A stretch of 64,000 nt of DNA from Nocardioides sp. SYSU D00038. Lineage in GTDB: Bacteria; Actinomycetota; Actinomycetes; Propionibacteriales; Nocardioidaceae. Position 1 is the stretch's first letter. Every line of letters begins with the position of its first letter. This document shows positions 25,552-33,508 of the stretch, one piece after another. The DNA lies in the NCBI RefSeq assembly GCF_016924665.1, contig NZ_JAFFJT010000025.1, positions 1 to 64,000 on the forward strand, written 5' to 3'. Below the pieces are notes generated by a model, which worked only from the letters and a program-made list of their open reading frames with translations, was not told the DNA's origin and ran no database searches. Made by a program: the position numbers and the translations under genes.

Positions 25552-25991
25552 CAGGACACCTCCACCGCGCAGGTGTAGGGCCGGTCGCCGCCGCCCGGCG
25601 TGCAGCCGACAGCGGTGATCAGCCACCCCGCGGCGTACCGGGACAGGAAGGCGGTGTCGTCACCGACCACGGCCTGCGCCGCCGAGCCGTAGACCTCCAC
25701 CTCGGACACCGGCCCCGCCACCGCCTGCAGGCCCAGCTCGAGGATGGCCTCGGCGCACGGCGCGCCCTGCTGGTCCTCCACCTGCTGCCGGGCGCCCGGG
25801 GCGAGGTCGGCGCAGGCGGCCGCCCCGTCGTCGGCGGCGAGCGCGGCGTAGAAGTGCACGGTCCGCCGGGCGGCCGGCGCGTCGTCCTGCCCGCACCCGG
25901 TGAGGACGACCGCCAGAACGAGCGCGGCACCGACGGCGAGCACCCGCTCGGCAGGCCTGCCGCTGCGCCGGATCGAGCGTCCGCGCCGCAC
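25551..25991 (-). CDS. Small putative lipoprotein
   Basis: 146 residues from the GTG at 25991, which I prefer because AGGAGG sits 8 bases upstream. That start yields an Arg-rich n-region and a hydrophobic stretch ending in the lipobox VVLTGC (Cys33). A longer frame continues upstream without better signals. The mature part is short and carries four to five Cys residues (AACADL, APCAEA, VGCTPG, YTCAVEV), perhaps forming disulphides. Resembles small secreted proteins with a HFYAALAADDGAAAC-type opening seen in actinobacteria; function unknown. Confidence 0.7.
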   Translation of the reverse strand: MRRGRSIRRSGRPAERVLAVGAALVLAVVLTGCGQDDAPAARRTVHFYAALAADDGAAACADLAPGARQQVEDQQGAPCAEAILELGLQAVAGPVSEVEVYGSAAQAVVGDDTAFLSRYAAGWLITAVGCTPGGGDRPYTCAVEVS

Positions 25992-26070
25992 CGGTGCGAC
26001 CTCCTGCTCCGCCACGACCGGCCGATACCCGCCCGTCGAGCCGGCCATGCCGACCCTGGGAGCCACCGGA

Positions 26071-26490
26071 TCAGCCGGTGGTGTGGGCGATGTAGACGTC
26101 GCAGCTGGCCTTGCGGACGACGTCGACCGCCACGCTGCCGAGGATGCGGGAGACGCCCTGCACCCGCTTGTTGCCGATCACGATGAGCGAGGCCTCGCGC
26201 GACTCCGCCGCGTAGACGAGCGCCTCGGCCGGCTTGCCCGGCTCGGCGTCGGCGTGGATGACGAGGCCGGGGTTGGCCGCGCGCAGCGGTTCGGCGACCG
26301 CGTCGGCGAGCTGCTCGGCCGCCTCGCGGGTGGTCAGCGTCTCGCTGTCGGTGGGCTCGGGCCGGTCGATGCTCGGGAAGCCGACGAGTACCAGCAGCTC
26401 CGAGCCCAGGGCGGTGGCCAGGCCGGCGGCGGTCTCGGCCGCCCGGGCTGCCGTGGTGCTGCCATCGACTCCGACGACGACGACGCTCAT
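26071..26490 (-). CDS. Universal stress protein (UspA family)
   Basis: 139 residues, a single Usp domain. It starts MSVVVVGVDGS, with Asp9 in the ATP-site position. The C-terminal motif IVIGNKRVQGVSRILGSVAVDV approximates the ATP-binding G-2x-G-9x-G(S/T) pattern. The ATG at 26490 follows AGGAG. These proteins accumulate in stress or hypoxia and bind ATP; its specific partner is unknown. It stands alone, 60 bp from the HTH gene upstream. Confidence 0.88.
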   Translation of the reverse strand: MSVVVVGVDGSTTAARAAETAAGLATALGSELLVLVGFPSIDRPEPTDSETLTTREAAEQLADAVAEPLRAANPGLVIHADAEPGKPAEALVYAAESREASLIVIGNKRVQGVSRILGSVAVDVVRKASCDVYIAHTTG

Positions 26491-26543
26491 GGGGTGCTCC
26501 TGTGGTTCGGGGGACGGGTGCTCAGGCTAGCGGTGTCGGGGTC

Positions 26544-26729
26544 TCAGACGTGCCCCGCGCGGACGGCCTCGGCGCCCAGCTGGATCGTGGTGCGGGCGCC
26601 GAACTCCGTGCGCAGGTTGGTGAGGCGGGTGCGCAGCGACCGCTCGGTCAGGCCCAGCTCGTCGATCACGGCGGCGTGCGACCTCCCCTGGGCGAGGAGC
26701 TCCAGCATGCGTCTGTCGGTGTCGTCCAC
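26544..26729 (-). CDS. Small LuxR-type helix-turn-helix protein
   Basis: 61 residues from the GTG at 26729, which follows AAGGAA. A longer frame upstream lacks coding character. The whole protein is one HTH of the LuxR/sigma region 4 type (DDTDRRMLELLAQGRSHAAV then a recognition helix ERSLRTRLTNLRTEFG). It has no receiver or sensor domain, so it is a stand-alone DNA-binding unit like some actinobacterial regulators. The adjacent universal stress gene could be its target. Confidence 0.65.
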   Translation of the reverse strand: MDDTDRRMLELLAQGRSHAAVIDELGLTERSLRTRLTNLRTEFGARTTIQLGAEAVRAGHV

Positions 26730-26791
26730 GGCTGTTCTTCCTTTTCCGAGCCTTCGGTGTCGGTGCTCCACGTGGTCCGGTCCTAGGGGGC

Positions 26792-26935
26792 GGCGGTGAG
26801 CAGGCCCCGTAACGGGACCAGCGAACGGCGGCTCACTCACCGCTACCGGGGCCGCGGCCGGGGTAGCTGCCGGCAGCGGTGAGCGGGCCGCCGAATCGCG
26901 CAAGCCAACGGCGTCTCAGTCACCGCCGCCCGGGC
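26792..26935. repeat. Tandem pair of ~60-bp repeats bounded by GCGGTGA/TCACCGC
   Basis: Two related segments (about 26792-26852 and 26874-26935) each start GCGGTGAGC and end CTCA(C/G)TCACCGC, with AACGGCG inside. The outer elements are inverted repeats, and TCACCGCT (26837-26844) also pairs with AGCGGTGA (26875-26882). It lies between tRNA-Ala and the small HTH gene and could be a structured leader or operator for the latter. Confidence 0.45.
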
Positions 26936-26969
26936 CGCCGGCGACCCCGGACACCGGCAGGAAACACGA

Positions 26970-26999
26970 GAACCCGCCGGTCTGGGGACCTGCGGGTTC
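26970..26999 (-). terminator. tRNA-Ala terminator
   Basis: GAACCCGC/GCGGGTTC (26970-26977 with 26992-26999) encloses a further GGTC/GACC pairing. It begins ten bases after the CCA end of the tRNA and is followed on the minus strand by a T-rich TCGTGTTTCC. Confidence 0.8.
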
Positions 27000-27008
27000 G
27001 TCGTCGGG

Positions 27009-27084
<76 letters not shown>

Positions 27085-27141
27085 GGGTGCGTCGTACGAC
27101 GCGAGGCAGAACGTTAGCACCGGCCCCGGCACAGGACCGAA

Positions 27142-27999
27142 TCAGGATCCCACGGCTTCGGACCCGGCCTGGCCGTCCTGGTCGGGGCGGGCCTTCGCCG
27201 ACTCGCTGGCCTCGTGGTCGCGCACGAGGGCGGAGTCGGCCTCGGAGCGGCCGGAGCTCCACACGCCGGTGGAGTCGAGGTCGATGGTGCGCACCGCGCG
27301 GGTGGCGACGGGCTTGGTGACGTACGTCGGCAGCGGGACGTCTACGGGCGCCCAGCCGCGGGGGTCGGTGGGGTCGGGGTCGGCGACGACGACCGCGGCG
27401 ACGGGCTCGGCCTCGACGGCGGCGATGGTCTCGGTGGCGTCGTCGTCGGGCGAGGGGGTGTCGGCGGGGATCCGGGCGCCGGGGGCGGCGGCGCGCTCGC
27501 GGCGCACCATCAACCGGCAGGCGACCAGCCACAGCGCCAGCACGCCGGCGGGGACGCCGACCCAGGGCCAGCCGATGGTGCCGAGCCAGGCGAAGCCCGC
27601 GGTGACCCCGAGACCGAGCAGGATCAGGGTGACGACGCGGAGCCGGCGATGAGCGGCCCGGACCGCCGCCTGCCGGCGGGCGCGCTCGCGGGCGCGGCGC
27701 TGCTCGGGGGTGAGCGCAGCTTCGCGGGCCGCGGCCTCGCGCTCCCGCTCGCGGCGGGCCTCGGCACGGGCAGCCCTGCGGGCCTCGCGCGGGGTGGGCG
27801 GCGCGGGCTGGCCGGCGGGCACCAGGGTCGAGGCGCGGGGTCCGACCGGCTCCCGGCGCGCGAGCACCCGCATCCGGTCGGAGAACCGGTCGACGGTGCG
27901 GCCGCGGGCGCCCTCCTCGTGGTGGTCGAGGGCCTTCGGGATCAGGTAGACGGCCCACGCCACCGCGAGGGCGACGAAGATGAGGGCGCTGGGATCCAC
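27142..27999 (-). CDS. sepX: SepX/GlpR-like divisome membrane protein
   Basis: 285 residues. One N-terminal hydrophobic helix (SALIFVALAVAWAVYLIPKAL) is followed by a long Arg/Ala/Glu-rich charged region (~70-125), two hydrophobic helices (~126-165), and a disordered acidic C-terminus. This topology and the neighbourhood (rimJ, moeA, uridylyltransferase) match the actinobacterial SepX/GlpR protein (Rv0996 in M. tuberculosis). SepX is reported in Streptomyces to help stabilise the cell-division machinery. The GTG at 27999 is preceded by CGGAG. A 182-bp gap to rimJ contains an AT-richer patch and may hold its promoter. Confidence 0.75.
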   Translation of the reverse strand: MDPSALIFVALAVAWAVYLIPKALDHHEEGARGRTVDRFSDRMRVLARREPVGPRASTLVPAGQPAPPTPREARRAARAEARREREREAAAREAALTPEQRRARERARRQAAVRAAHRRLRVVTLILLGLGVTAGFAWLGTIGWPWVGVPAGVLALWLVACRLMVRRERAAAPGARIPADTPSPDDDATETIAAVEAEPVAAVVVADPDPTDPRGWAPVDVPLPTYVTKPVATRAVRTIDLDSTGVWSSGRSEADSALVRDHEASESAKARPDQDGQAGSEAVGS

Positions 28000-28181
28000 G
28001 GCTCCGAGGCTAGGGGTGCTAGCGCAGGGTGGGGCGGATGTCTACCCGTGTGTCGCAAATTGCTGGTGTGACTCGTGGGGACGACGGCGCGGTAGTCCCG
28101 GACGAAATGGCCCCCTTTTCGCCCGTCAACCCGACCAGATCGTCAGGGACTATCCCGCTCGGCCGGCCCCGGACACGACGC

Positions 28182-28790
28182 TCAGCCCTCCTCGACCCGC
28201 GCCTGCTCGAGCCGGCGGAGCAGGCCCTGGGGGACCTCCTCCTTGGTGATCGCGTAGATCCGGTGGTCGCGCCACTCGCCGTCGATGTGGAGGAAGCGGG
28301 GCGCGTAGCCGACCTCGTGCAGTCCGAGCTTCTCCACCACCCGCAGCGAGTTGGTGTTCTCGGGGCGGATGCAGACCTCGATCCGGTGCAGGCCGGCGAC
28401 CTGGAAGCAGTGGTCGACCACCAGCGCCGCGGCCCGGGGCATCACCCCGCGGCCCGCGAAGTCCTTGTCGATCCAGTAGCCCACCGACGCGAACTGCGCC
28501 GATCCGCGCACGATGTTGTTGACCGTCACCTGCCCGGCGAACCGGCCGTCGACCTCGATCACGAACGGGTACGTCGTGCCCGCGCGCGCCTGGCGCCGCA
28601 GCCGGCGGGCCAGGGCACGGAACGACGTGGGGCGGGGCGCCGAGCCCGGCGGTGGGGTGGCGTCCCACGGCACCAGCCAGGCGGCGTTGCGCTGCCGCGA
28701 GCGGCGCCAGTCGTCACCGTCGGAGGTGCGGATCGGCCGGAGCACCACGTCGCCCGAGCGGAGCACCGCCGGCCAGGCGCGGCGGCTCAA
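28182..28790 (-). CDS. rimJ: RimJ-type GNAT N-acetyltransferase
   Basis: 202 residues from a TTG at 28790 that overlaps the mog stop (TTGA) and has GGGGAG six bases upstream. A GTG eight codons downstream is an alternative. GNAT features: GYWIDKDFAGRGVMPRAA (acetyl-CoA loop with the G-x-G motif) and RPENTNSLRVVEKLG near the C-terminus, typical of RimI/RimJ enzymes acting on protein N-termini. The position between mog and sepX matches rimJ (Rv0995) of mycobacteria. The target protein is unknown. Confidence 0.85.
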   Translation of the reverse strand: MSRRAWPAVLRSGDVVLRPIRTSDGDDWRRSRQRNAAWLVPWDATPPPGSAPRPTSFRALARRLRRQARAGTTYPFVIEVDGRFAGQVTVNNIVRGSAQFASVGYWIDKDFAGRGVMPRAAALVVDHCFQVAGLHRIEVCIRPENTNSLRVVEKLGLHEVGYAPRFLHIDGEWRDHRIYAITKEEVPQGLLRRLEQARVEEG

Positions 28791-29269
28791 TGGTCGCTCC
28801 CCACCGCTTGCTCCACGGCGTGCACCAGCACCGGCTCGAGCACCGCGCACGCGTCCTTCACGCCGCCGCGCGAGCCCGGCAGGTTGACCACCAGGCAGGT
28901 GCCGGCCACCCCGGCCAGGCCGCGCGAGAGCATCGCCGTCGGCACGCCGTTCGCGACGCCGGCCGCGCGGATCGCCTCGGCGACCCCCGGCACCTCGCGG
29001 TCGAGGAGCGGCCGGGTGGCCTCGGGGGTGCGGTCGGTGGGGGTCAGCCCGGTGCCGCCGGTGGTGAGCACCACCCGCGCGCCGGCGTCGACCGCCGCCC
29101 GGATCGCGGCGCCCACCGGCTCGCCGTCCGGTACGACGACGGGCGCGTCGACGGCGAAGCCGAGGCCGAGCAGGAAGTCCACGAGCACCGGGCCGGTCGT
29201 GTCGTCGTAGACGCCCGCGGCGGCACGGTTGGACGCGACCACCACGACCCCGCGCAGCGGCTCGGCCAC
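28787..29269 (-). CDS. mog: Molybdopterin adenylyltransferase/MoaB-type protein
   Basis: 160 residues. MoCF_biosynth fold with TTGGTGLTPTDRTPEAT (residues ~69-85) and NLPGSRGGVKDACAV near the C-terminus, the molybdopterin-binding signatures. It adenylates molybdopterin before molybdenum insertion by MoeA. The GTG start lies 3 bp after the moaC stop. Part of the moeA-moaC-mog-rimJ operon. Confidence 0.88.
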   Translation of the reverse strand: MAEPLRGVVVVASNRAAAGVYDDTTGPVLVDFLLGLGFAVDAPVVVPDGEPVGAAIRAAVDAGARVVLTTGGTGLTPTDRTPEATRPLLDREVPGVAEAIRAAGVANGVPTAMLSRGLAGVAGTCLVVNLPGSRGGVKDACAVLEPVLVHAVEQAVGSDH

Positions 29270-29272
29270 GGC

Positions 29273-29743
29273 TCAGCGCTCCCAGTCGCCGGAGCGGCCG
29301 CCCGACTTGGCCTCGACGCGGACGTCGGTGATCACCGCGCGCTTGTCGACGGCCTTGACCATGTCGACGACGGTGAGGGCTGCGACGCTGACCGCGGTGA
29401 GCGCCTCCATCTCGACGCCGGTGCGGTCGGTGGTGCGCACGGTCGCGGCGATCTCGACGGCGTCGTCGGCCACCTCGAGGTCGAGGGTCACGCCCGAGAT
29501 CGACAGCGGGTGGCACAGCGGCACCAGCGCCGGCGTCTGCTTGGCGCCCATGATCCCGGCGATCCGGGCCACCGCGAGAGCGTCGCCCTTCGGCACCCCT
29601 TCACCGCGCAGCAGTGCGACCACCTCGGCCGAGACCAGCACCCGGCCGGTCGCGGTGGCCGTGCGCGCGGTCACGGCCTTGTCGGAGACGTCGACCATCC
29701 GGGCCGCGCCGGACTCGTCGAGGTGGGTCAGCTCGTCGGCCAT
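29273..29743 (-). CDS. moaC: Cyclic pyranopterin monophosphate synthase
   Basis: 156 residues, usual length. Converts the MoaA product to cyclic pyranopterin monophosphate. Conserved blocks are DVSDK (18-22), IMGAKQTPALVPLCHPL with its active-site His, MVKAVDK and the C-terminal KSGG. The ATG at 29743 follows immediately after moeA. No moaA, moaD or moaE is in the window. Confidence 0.95.
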   Translation of the reverse strand: MADELTHLDESGAARMVDVSDKAVTARTATATGRVLVSAEVVALLRGEGVPKGDALAVARIAGIMGAKQTPALVPLCHPLSISGVTLDLEVADDAVEIAATVRTTDRTGVEMEALTAVSVAALTVVDMVKAVDKRAVITDVRVEAKSGGRSGDWER

Positions 29744-29744
29744 G

Positions 29745-30974
29745 TCAATAGTCCTCGTCGATCGGGAGCACGTCGACCGTGGTGCCGGCCTCGAGCGCGG
29801 TGGTCGCCTCCGGCACGACGATCAGCGCGTTGGCGCGGGCCAGGTCGCCGACCAGGTGGGAGCCGGAGCCGCCGACCGGTGCGACCACGGTGACGTCGCC
29901 GTCGCGGTCGAGGTCGCCGCGCAGGTACTGGCGTCGGCCGGGCGGCGAGGTCACCGGCCCGGTCAGCCGCGCCGGCACCGGCTCGCGCAACTCCGGCGTC
30001 CGGCCCACCAGCCGGCGCAGCGCGGGGCGCACGAACAGCTCGAAGGAGATGTACGACGACACCGGGTTGCCCGGCAGCGTCACCACCGGCACCCGCCGGG
30101 GGCCGAGGCGGCCGAACCCCTGCGGCTTGCCCGGTTGCATCGCCACCGGCCCGAACCAGACGCCCTCCGGCGCGAGCGCGGCCTTGACCACGTCGTAGTC
30201 GCCCATCGAGACGCCGCCGCTGGTGACCACCAGGTCGGCGTCGTCGAGCCGGGCGTGCAGCGCGGCGCGGAACTCCTCGGGGTCGTCGGACACGATGCCG
30301 GCCCGCACGGCGACCGCCCCGGCGCGCTGCGCGGCGGCGGCGAGCAGCCAGGAGTTGCCGTCGTAGATGGAGTCGTGGCCCAGCGGCTGGCCGGGGTCGC
30401 GCAGCTCGGAGCCGGTCGAGATCACCACGACGCGTGGCCGCGGCCGCGCGGGCACGGTGTCGTGGCCCACCGACGCCAGCAGCCCGAGGTGGCGCGGGGT
30501 GAGCAGGGTGCCGGCGGCGACCAGCAGGTCGCCCTCGCGCACGTCGTCGCCGGCCGGTCGCACGTGCTGCCCCGGCACGGGCGCGCGGTCGACCCGCACC
30601 CGCTCGGTGCCGCGGTCGGTCCACTCGTAGGGCACCACGGCGTCGGCGCCCTCCGGCACCGGCGCACCGGTCATGATCTTGGCGGCCTGGCCGGGCCCCA
30701 GCGTGTGCAGCGCGGCCTGGCCGGCACCGATCTCGCCCACCACCGGCAGCACCACCGGCTCGCGCTCGGTGGCCGCGGCGACGTCGGCGTGCCGCACGGC
30801 GTAGCCGTCCATCGCGGAGTTGTCGAACGACGGCAGCCGCATCGGGGAGCGGACGTCGGCCGCGGCGGGCAGCCCGAGCGCGCCGAGCAGCGGCTGCGGC
30901 CCCGCGGGCAGCGGCTCCAGGCCGTCGAGCACCCGGGCGAGATGCTCCTCGACGGTGCAGGGCTGGTCGGCCAT
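29745..30974 (-). CDS. moeA: Molybdopterin molybdenumtransferase
   Basis: 409 residues. Inserts molybdate into adenylated molybdopterin. The MoeA domains are ordered as in the family: N-terminal domain with FDNSAMDGYAVR, the middle domain with TGAPVPEGADAVVPYE, the MPT-binding domain with TSGGVSMGDYDVV and LPGNPVSS, and a C-terminal beta domain. The ATG at 30974 is 6 bp after the uridylyltransferase stop. It is first of the Moco gene group in this operon. Confidence 0.95.
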   Translation of the reverse strand: MADQPCTVEEHLARVLDGLEPLPAGPQPLLGALGLPAAADVRSPMRLPSFDNSAMDGYAVRHADVAAATEREPVVLPVVGEIGAGQAALHTLGPGQAAKIMTGAPVPEGADAVVPYEWTDRGTERVRVDRAPVPGQHVRPAGDDVREGDLLVAAGTLLTPRHLGLLASVGHDTVPARPRPRVVVISTGSELRDPGQPLGHDSIYDGNSWLLAAAAQRAGAVAVRAGIVSDDPEEFRAALHARLDDADLVVTSGGVSMGDYDVVKAALAPEGVWFGPVAMQPGKPQGFGRLGPRRVPVVTLPGNPVSSYISFELFVRPALRRLVGRTPELREPVPARLTGPVTSPPGRRQYLRGDLDRDGDVTVVAPVGGSGSHLVGDLARANALIVVPEATTALEAGTTVDVLPIDEDY

Positions 30975-30980
30975 GGTGGG

Positions 30981-32369
30981 TCAGGCGTCGCCGTCGCCCG
31001 AGAGCACCTCGCCCGGCGGCACCCGCTGGGCCGAGCCGGCCTCGAGCTCGACGTCGCCGACGATGCGGACGCCGCGGCCGAAGGTCCAGTCGCCCTTTAC
31101 TCGGAGCGACTCCGCCTCGCGCATCGACGGCGCACCCTCGGGGAAGCGCTTGTCGAACTCGCGGACCAGCTTGTAGAAGGCGCCGTCGAGGTCGACGTAG
31201 GGGATCTCGTCGGTGACCTGGTCGAGCACGAAGTCCTGGCCGATGTCGTAGACGTCGGAGCGCAGCACCAGCAGGTCGTTGGTGGTCTTGACGGGCACGA
31301 ACCGGTCGCGGCCGACCTCGATCAGCGTCGAGCCCTCGAAGACCTCGATCGCCGAGCCCATCGCGGTCTCGACCTGGATCACCTCGGGGGTGCTGGGGTC
31401 GCCGGGGTCGACGTGCTTGACGTTGCGGATCAGCGGCAGGCCCAGGATGCCGCCGCGCACGTCGAGCGCCTCCTTCATCGCCGCCAGGTCGAACCAGAGG
31501 TTGTTGGTCGAGGTGTAGCGGTGGCGGTCGAGGTCGGCCAGCGCCTCGAGGTCCTCGGGCAGCGTCTGCGCGGTCTCGCGCAGCACGATCCGGCCGTCGA
31601 CCTTGCGGCGCGCGAAGTGGCCACCCTTGCGGTCGGACGGCGTACGCCGCACCGCCTCGATGGCGAACGGCGCGCCGCTCTGGGCGAACCAGCCGGCCAC
31701 GCGCGCGTCGGGCACGGCGCCGAGGTTGTCGGAGTTGGAGACGAAGACCCGCTCGAAGCCGGCCTCGATCAGCCGGTCGAGCAGGCCGGTGCCGCGCAGC
31801 GCGGTGTAGAGGTCGCCGTGGCCGGGCGGGCACCACTCGAGGTCGGGGTCCTTGGGGTGGCTCACCGGGCTGAGGTCGGTGGCGAGGAGCTTGGGCTCCT
31901 TGTTCTGCAGGAACTCCAGCGGCAGCCCCTCGGCCGGCAGGTCCTCGTAGCGGGCCAGCGCCGCCATGGTGTCGGCGGAGGTGCGGAACGAGTTCATCAT
32001 GATCAACGGCAGCGGCGCCTCGTACTGCTGGCGCAGGTGCAGCACCTGCCGCGCGATGATGTCGAGGAACGACAGGCCACGGCGCACGCACAGCAGCGAC
32101 TTGGCGCGGTCCATGCCCATCGAGGTGCCGAGGCCGCCGTTGAGCTTGATCACGGCGGTGGTGCGGATCGCCTGCCGCGCCAGCTCCTCGTCGACCGTGA
32201 CGTCGGCCAGCGACTCCATGTCGACCGGCTCGATCGTCGACTCGGGGATCATCCCGGTCTCGCCGTGCTCGAGGAGGCGGTAGTAGTGAGCGAACGTCTC
32301 GATCGCGACCTCGTCGACGCCGGCGTCGACCATCTTCTGCCGTGCCGCGTGCAACCCCGGGCTACCCAT
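30981..32369 (-). CDS. UTP-glucose-1-phosphate uridylyltransferase, UDPGP (eukaryote-like) family
   Basis: 462 residues. Makes UDP-glucose from UTP and glucose-1-phosphate. The nucleotide-binding motif KLNGGLGTSMGMDRAKS (about 75-91) and its ~460-residue length place it in the UDPGP/Ugp1 family rather than the ~300-residue bacterial GalU family. HGDLY and NSDNLGA are further landmarks. It occupies the position held by galU in mycobacteria, upstream of moeA. The ATG at 32369 has no strong ribosome binding site and may be leaderless; the divergent gene starts only 23 bp away. Confidence 0.88.
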   Translation of the reverse strand: MGSPGLHAARQKMVDAGVDEVAIETFAHYYRLLEHGETGMIPESTIEPVDMESLADVTVDEELARQAIRTTAVIKLNGGLGTSMGMDRAKSLLCVRRGLSFLDIIARQVLHLRQQYEAPLPLIMMNSFRTSADTMAALARYEDLPAEGLPLEFLQNKEPKLLATDLSPVSHPKDPDLEWCPPGHGDLYTALRGTGLLDRLIEAGFERVFVSNSDNLGAVPDARVAGWFAQSGAPFAIEAVRRTPSDRKGGHFARRKVDGRIVLRETAQTLPEDLEALADLDRHRYTSTNNLWFDLAAMKEALDVRGGILGLPLIRNVKHVDPGDPSTPEVIQVETAMGSAIEVFEGSTLIEVGRDRFVPVKTTNDLLVLRSDVYDIGQDFVLDQVTDEIPYVDLDGAFYKLVREFDKRFPEGAPSMREAESLRVKGDWTFGRGVRIVGDVELEAGSAQRVPPGEVLSGDGDA

Positions 32370-32392
32370 GCCGTCGATCGTAGGCTTCCCCC

Positions 32393-32989
32393 GTGGGGAC
32401 CCCCCAATCCGGTGCCAAGGTCGCCCTCCGCGACCAGCTGCTGACCGCCCGCAACGCCCGCCCGCTGCTCGAGCGGGCCGAGGTCGCACGTGCCCTCGCG
32501 GAGCACCTGCTCGCCGCTCCGGAGGTGCGCCGCGCCGCCACCGTCGCGGCGTACGTCGCCCTCGGCTCCGAGCCCGGCACCGCCCCCCTGCTCTCCGGCC
32601 TGGTCGCCGCCGGCAAGCGCGTCGTCCTGCCCGTCCTGCTCCCCGACCGCGACCTCGACTGGGCCGTCTTCACCGGCGACGACGACCTGGTGCCGGCCCG
32701 CCTCGGCCTGCTCGAGCCCGCCGGTCCCCGCCTCGGTGTCGAGGCGGTCGCCACCGCCGACGCCGTGCTCGTGCCCGGCCTCGCCGTCTCCCCCGACGGC
32801 GCTCGCCTCGGCCGCGGCGGCGGCTCCTACGACCGCGCCCTCGCCCGGGTGCCGGTCGGCACCTTCACCTGCGCGCTCCTCCACGACGACGAGGTCGGTC
32901 TCGCCGTCCCCGTCGACCCCCACGACCGCCCCGTCACCGCCGCCGCCTCCCCCTCCGGCCTGCGCCGCTTCCGCCCCACCGGTGGTTGA
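32393..32989 (+). CDS. 5-formyltetrahydrofolate cyclo-ligase
   Basis: 198 residues. Converts 5-formyl-THF to 5,10-methenyl-THF with ATP. The family signature LGRGGGSYDRALA (about 138-150) and an N-terminal basic helix with K/R residues for the folate tail are present. The GTG at 32393 is close to the divergent uridylyltransferase start. The same divergent pair (Rv0992c/galU) occurs in mycobacteria. Ends directly before a repeat cluster. Confidence 0.9.
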   Translation: MGTPQSGAKVALRDQLLTARNARPLLERAEVARALAEHLLAAPEVRRAATVAAYVALGSEPGTAPLLSGLVAAGKRVVLPVLLPDRDLDWAVFTGDDDLVPARLGLLEPAGPRLGVEAVATADAVLVPGLAVSPDGARLGRGGGSYDRALARVPVGTFTCALLHDDEVGLAVPVDPHDRPVTAAASPSGLRRFRPTGG

Positions 32990-33475
32990 AGGAGGCGGCC
33001 ACATCGGTGGGCGAGCAGCGACGAGCCCCAGCGCGGAGCGCCCGTCGAGACCCCCCCGGTCAAGCGCCCTCCGGTGGGAACGGGAGGGCGTCCGGCTCAC
33101 CGGGTCTCGACGACGCTCGCTGGCGCTCGCTGCTCGACCACCGGTGCGCGCCGGTGGTCGAGCAGCGACGAGCCCCAGGTTGAGGTGCGAGCGAAGCGAG
33201 CCTCGAAACCCCCGCCGGCCGAACGCCTCCCGTGGGAACGCGAGGCTTCTCGGCTCACCGGGTCTCGAGGCTCGTCGCCAGGGCTCCTCGCACCTCGACC
33301 ACCGCAAGCCAGCGCGCAGCAGCCGCAGTGCCCCCCAACGCGCGGCACCCCGCCCCACCCAGCCGCAGTCAGCCCCCGCCCGAGCTCCGTCCGCGGAGTC
33401 ACGACGCACGGAAGGGCGTCCGGCTACCGGGTCTCGACGACGCTCGCTGGCGCTCGCTGCTCGACCAGCGGCACC
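32990..33475. repeat. Palindromic repeat cluster with dispersed module copy 3
   Basis: At least six units of several types (starts GGTGGGCGAGCAGCGACGAG, GGTCTCGACGACGCTCGCTGG, GGTCGAGCAGCGACGAGCCC, GAGGTGCGAGCGAAGCGAGC, GGTCTCGAGGCTCGTCGCC, GGTCTCGACGACGCTCG) alternate orientation. They are separated by GCCCTCCGGTGGGAACGGGAGG-type linkers that themselves form hairpins. 33313-33412 resembles the module at 64-206. No gene is supported between 32990 and 33508. Confidence 0.75.
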
Positions 33476-33508
33476 GGATGGACCGTCCCGACCCGGGTAC
33501 CCGACGGC

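Noticed and set aside
26730..26903. N-terminal extension of the small HTH protein to 119 residues
   Set aside because: The extra part is Pro/Ala/Arg-rich and lies in the structured repeat region. The GTG at 26729 has a good ribosome binding site.
29229..32444. Long plus-strand frame opposite the moaC-moeA-uridylyltransferase genes
   Set aside because: Shadow of three confidently recognised genes on the minus strand.
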